A stretch of 5,696 nucleotides of DNA, taken from assembly GCA_046539045.1 (NCBI GenBank), contig JBKHHU010000207.1, forward strand, positions 1 to 5,696. Direction: 5' to 3'. The translations under genes and the position numbers were made by a program. The notes beneath the pieces were generated by a model, which was given only the letters and a program-made list of their open reading frames with translations, did not search any database and was not told the DNA's origin. Below are positions 5,661-5,696 of the stretch, piece by piece (positions within the stretch are counted from its first letter, which is position 1; each line of letters opens with the position of its first letter). Source of the stretch: JBKHHU01 sp046539045. Lineage in GTDB: Bacteria; Planctomycetota; Phycisphaerae; SM23-33.

Positions 5661-5696
5661 CTACACCTTCAGCGTCGCCTGCCGGCCGAGGGCCTC
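5661..5696 (-). CDS. C-terminal end of an unidentified protein (partial)
   Basis: On the minus strand the last 36 bases read as eleven codons, EALGRQATLKV, followed by TAG (5663-5661). The frame stays open to the window edge. Codon use (GAG GCC CTC GGC CGG CAG GCG ACG CTG AAG GTG) is G/C-ended throughout, as in the other genes here. Repeat copy C stops 2 nt after this stop codon, mirroring how copy A stops 9 nt from the LOR-like gene's stop. Eleven residues are too few to name a family. If real, this gene lies upstream of the LOR-like gene on the same strand, separated by copies C and B. Confidence 0.55.
   Translation of the reverse strand, partial: EALGRQATLKV

Overview
This 5.7 kb window is GC-rich and bacterial, with strongly G/C-biased third codon positions. 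The dispersed palindromic repeats, the scattered murD and the GLGRFGGGVG-type MurD N-terminus suggest a Planctomycetota-like genome (perhaps Phycisphaerae) or a similar environmental bacterium. That placement is an inference from gene style and repeat style; nothing in the window proves it.

Layout. Positions 1-207 are non-coding repeat DNA: two copies of an 84-bp tandem unit, then a diverged related module. A tightly coupled + strand pair follows (257-1501 and 1504-2733, 2 nt apart), encoding two M16-family peptidase-like subunits. The first has lost the zinc site but keeps the C-terminal Arg/Tyr substrate-binding pair. The second has the complete HxxEH...E zinc site but has lost the Arg/Tyr pair. 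Together they look like the two halves of one heterodimeric M16B protease. After a 145-nt gap holding a REPIN-like pair of inverted hairpins comes murD (2879-4180, +), the D-glutamate-adding ligase of peptidoglycan synthesis.

The right-hand third is repeat-rich. Three same-orientation copies of a roughly 252-258 bp element, each a nested imperfect palindrome, lie at 4205-4456, 5134-5391 and 5406-5658. Copy A sits between the convergent ends of murD and a minus-strand LURP-one/scramblase-like gene (4466-5056). Copies B and C fill the gap between that gene's start and the tail of another minus-strand gene whose stop lies at 5661-5663 and which runs out of the window.

The most unusual signal is in the repeats. 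The 84-bp repeat, the third module and the arms of the 250-bp elements have different sequences, but all are built on the same period of about 9 nt around a CAC(A/G)(G/A)A(G/T)-like heptamer. Copies A and C end 9 and 2 nt from the stop codons of minus-strand genes. I see no tRNA, rRNA, CRISPR array, transposase or phage gene.
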